DNA of 64,000 bases from positions 43,593,611 through 43,657,610 of the forward strand of contig NC_092576.1 of the NCBI RefSeq assembly GCF_037975245.1. The letters are read 5' to 3'. This document shows positions 62,845 to 64,000 of the stretch, one piece after another (positions within the stretch are counted from its first letter, which is position 1; each line of letters opens with the position of its first letter). A program made the translations under genes and the position numbers. The notes under the pieces were generated by a model. It searched no databases and was not told the DNA's origin. It saw nothing but the letters and a program-made list of their open reading frames with translations. The stretch comes from Apostichopus japonicus (Eukaryota; Echinodermata; Holothuroidea; Aspidochirotida; Stichopodidae).

Positions 62845-63575
62845 TTCTCCTGGTCCTGGTCGTGGTTCTGTTCCTGGTCTTGGTCCTGGTCCTGGTCTTG
62901 GTCCTGGTCGTGGTCTTGGTCGTGGTCTTGGTCCTGGTCCTGGTAGTGTTCTGTCCTGGTCCTGGAACTGGTCTTGGTTCTGGTCTTGGTCCTGGTCCTG
63001 TTCCTGGTCTTGGTCCTGGTAGTGTTCTGTCCTGGTCCTGGTCTTGGTCCTGGTCCTGGTCTTGGTCCTGGTCGTGGTCCTGGTAGTGTTCTGTCCTGGT
63101 CCTGGTCCTGGTCTTGGTCCTGGTCTTGGTCCTGGTCCTGGTCCTGGTCCTGGTCTTGGTCCTGGTGCTGGTCCTGGTCCTGGTCCTGGTCCTGGTCCTG
63201 TTCCTTGTCTTGGTCCTGGTCCTGGTAGTGTTCTGTCCTGGTCCTGGTCTTGGTCCTGGTCCTGGTCTTGGTCCTGGTCCTGTTCCTGGTCTTGGTCCTG
63301 GTCCTGGTAGTGTTCTGTCCTGGTCCTGGTCTTGGTCCTGGTCCTGTTCCTGGTCTTGGTCCTGGTCCTGGTAGTGTTCTGTCCTGGTCCTGGTCCTGGT
63401 CTTGGTCCTGGTCCTGGTCCTGGTCTTGGTCCTGGTCCTGGTCCTGGTCCTATTCCTGGTCCTGGTCCTGGTCCTGGATGTTCTGTCCTGGTCTTGGTCC
63501 TGGTCCTGGTCTTGGTCCGGGTCCTGGTCGTGGTCCTGTTCCTGGTCTTGGTCCTGGTCCTGGTAGTGTTCTGTC
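62845..63575. repeat. GGTCCT-based minisatellite, stop-free in several frames
   Basis: About 730 bp of GGTCCT/GGTCTT/GGTCGT hexamers in higher-order blocks separated by TAGTGTTCTGTCCTGG at about 62943, 63020, 63083, 63226, 63307 and 63371. On minus it reads Asp-Gln, Arg-Thr or Pro-Gly dipeptides depending on the frame. Probably a repeat rather than protein. Confidence 0.9.
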
Positions 63576-63616
63576 GTTTTCTTTCTATTATCAGCAGTGT
63601 ACACGTGGGTGTACAT

Positions 63617-64000
63617 AAAAATCTATGTATTAAATAATGTCAGTAATGTACGACATCACACGAGAGCTCCAAAATTCATGCCCGTACATTTTTCCATTGA
63701 ACCGGTTTTGCGTGTGCGGGGGACGAGCACAGTTGTACGTGAAATGCGATTAAACAAATTGATATGGTCATCGGAAAGGGTAGAGGGCTGTTAGCTATGG
63801 GCCCATGAGGGATAGTCCAGTGGATATGGTCCAATGATGATTATTTTCTCGGAAGGCCCAGATCCCTGTCAGTCAGGCCCACTTTTGCTCTGAAACTTTG
63901 TATACGAGAGCAGAGCACCAAATGAACAAATCATGGTCTCAATTTGAATATACAAATAACCCGACAATTAACGGAAAAAGGAACATGCAATTAATTGACT
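63617..64000. other. right edge, nothing recognised
   Basis: No exon, repeat or RNA gene that I can support. Confidence 0.4.

Noticed and set aside
62698-63637. Multiple plus-strand Val-Leu, Trp-Ser and Gly-Pro frames
   Set aside because: All arise from the GGTCCT hexamer array.

Overview
This is an AT-rich, repeat-laden window from an animal genome. Metazoan origin is supported by an intron-rich LNX-type RING/PDZ ubiquitin ligase (a metazoan family), a secreted CUB-domain protein, tRNA-derived SINEs, several hAT-type MITEs, Penelope-like and LINE reverse-transcriptase relics and a DIRS tyrosine-recombinase element. The repertoire suggests a marine invertebrate, perhaps an echinoderm or other non-vertebrate deuterostome. 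That placement is inference; the clade cannot be fixed from the sequence alone. Exons were found by reading frames across GT-AG borders and requiring phase agreement, because most are too short to stand out as open frames.

Layout. Positions 1-5,521 (minus strand) hold the 5' part of a secreted gene: a signal-peptide exon (5470-5521), a Cys-containing exon (4198-4338), a Thr/Glu/Gln-rich spacer exon (1861-2169) and a CUB exon (819-1006). The four junctions are in phase and the gene runs off the left edge. Positions 5,522-16,500 are intergenic and filled by repeats: a LINE 3' fragment at 8.1 kb, a composite element with 13-bp terminal inverted repeats at 9867-12613 enclosing a SINE and a Penelope RT fragment, and a hAT MITE at 12664-13032.

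Positions 16,523-42,032 (minus strand) hold a complete LNX gene, which I reconstruct as 12 exons and 593 codons. It encodes an N-terminal zinc-binding segment, a C3HC3D RING, two TRAF-type zinc fingers, four PDZ domains and a C-terminus resembling vertebrate LNX1. Every exon border is GT-AG and phase-consistent. Its introns carry a 6.66-kb DIRS element (33037-39697), a hAT element (21170-23128) with a nested palindromic insert, SINEs and minisatellites.

Positions 42-57 kb are intergenic, with a 31-bp minisatellite (44.1-44.6 kb), a hAT MITE with a perfect 8-bp target duplication (46149-46918), a U2-like small RNA locus (47259-47461), Penelope-like terminal repeats (48.1-48.8 kb) and a SINE (51.5-51.8 kb). 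Positions 57.3-59.4 kb (minus) hold a frameshifted copy of an uncharacterised Cys/His-rich protein. Positions 61.8-63.6 kb hold a decayed Glu/Arg-rich coiled-coil reading frame next to a large hexamer-based minisatellite.

Most notable. Two minisatellites in the LNX gene are built from pieces of its own exons: one repeats the last coding exon with its stop region, the other repeats the 5' splice site of exon 8. A perfect 12-bp palindrome recurs through the LNX 3' region. The DIRS element keeps its internal complementary region so well that its ends can be set to the base, and there is a U2-headed RNA-like locus of about 200 nt.
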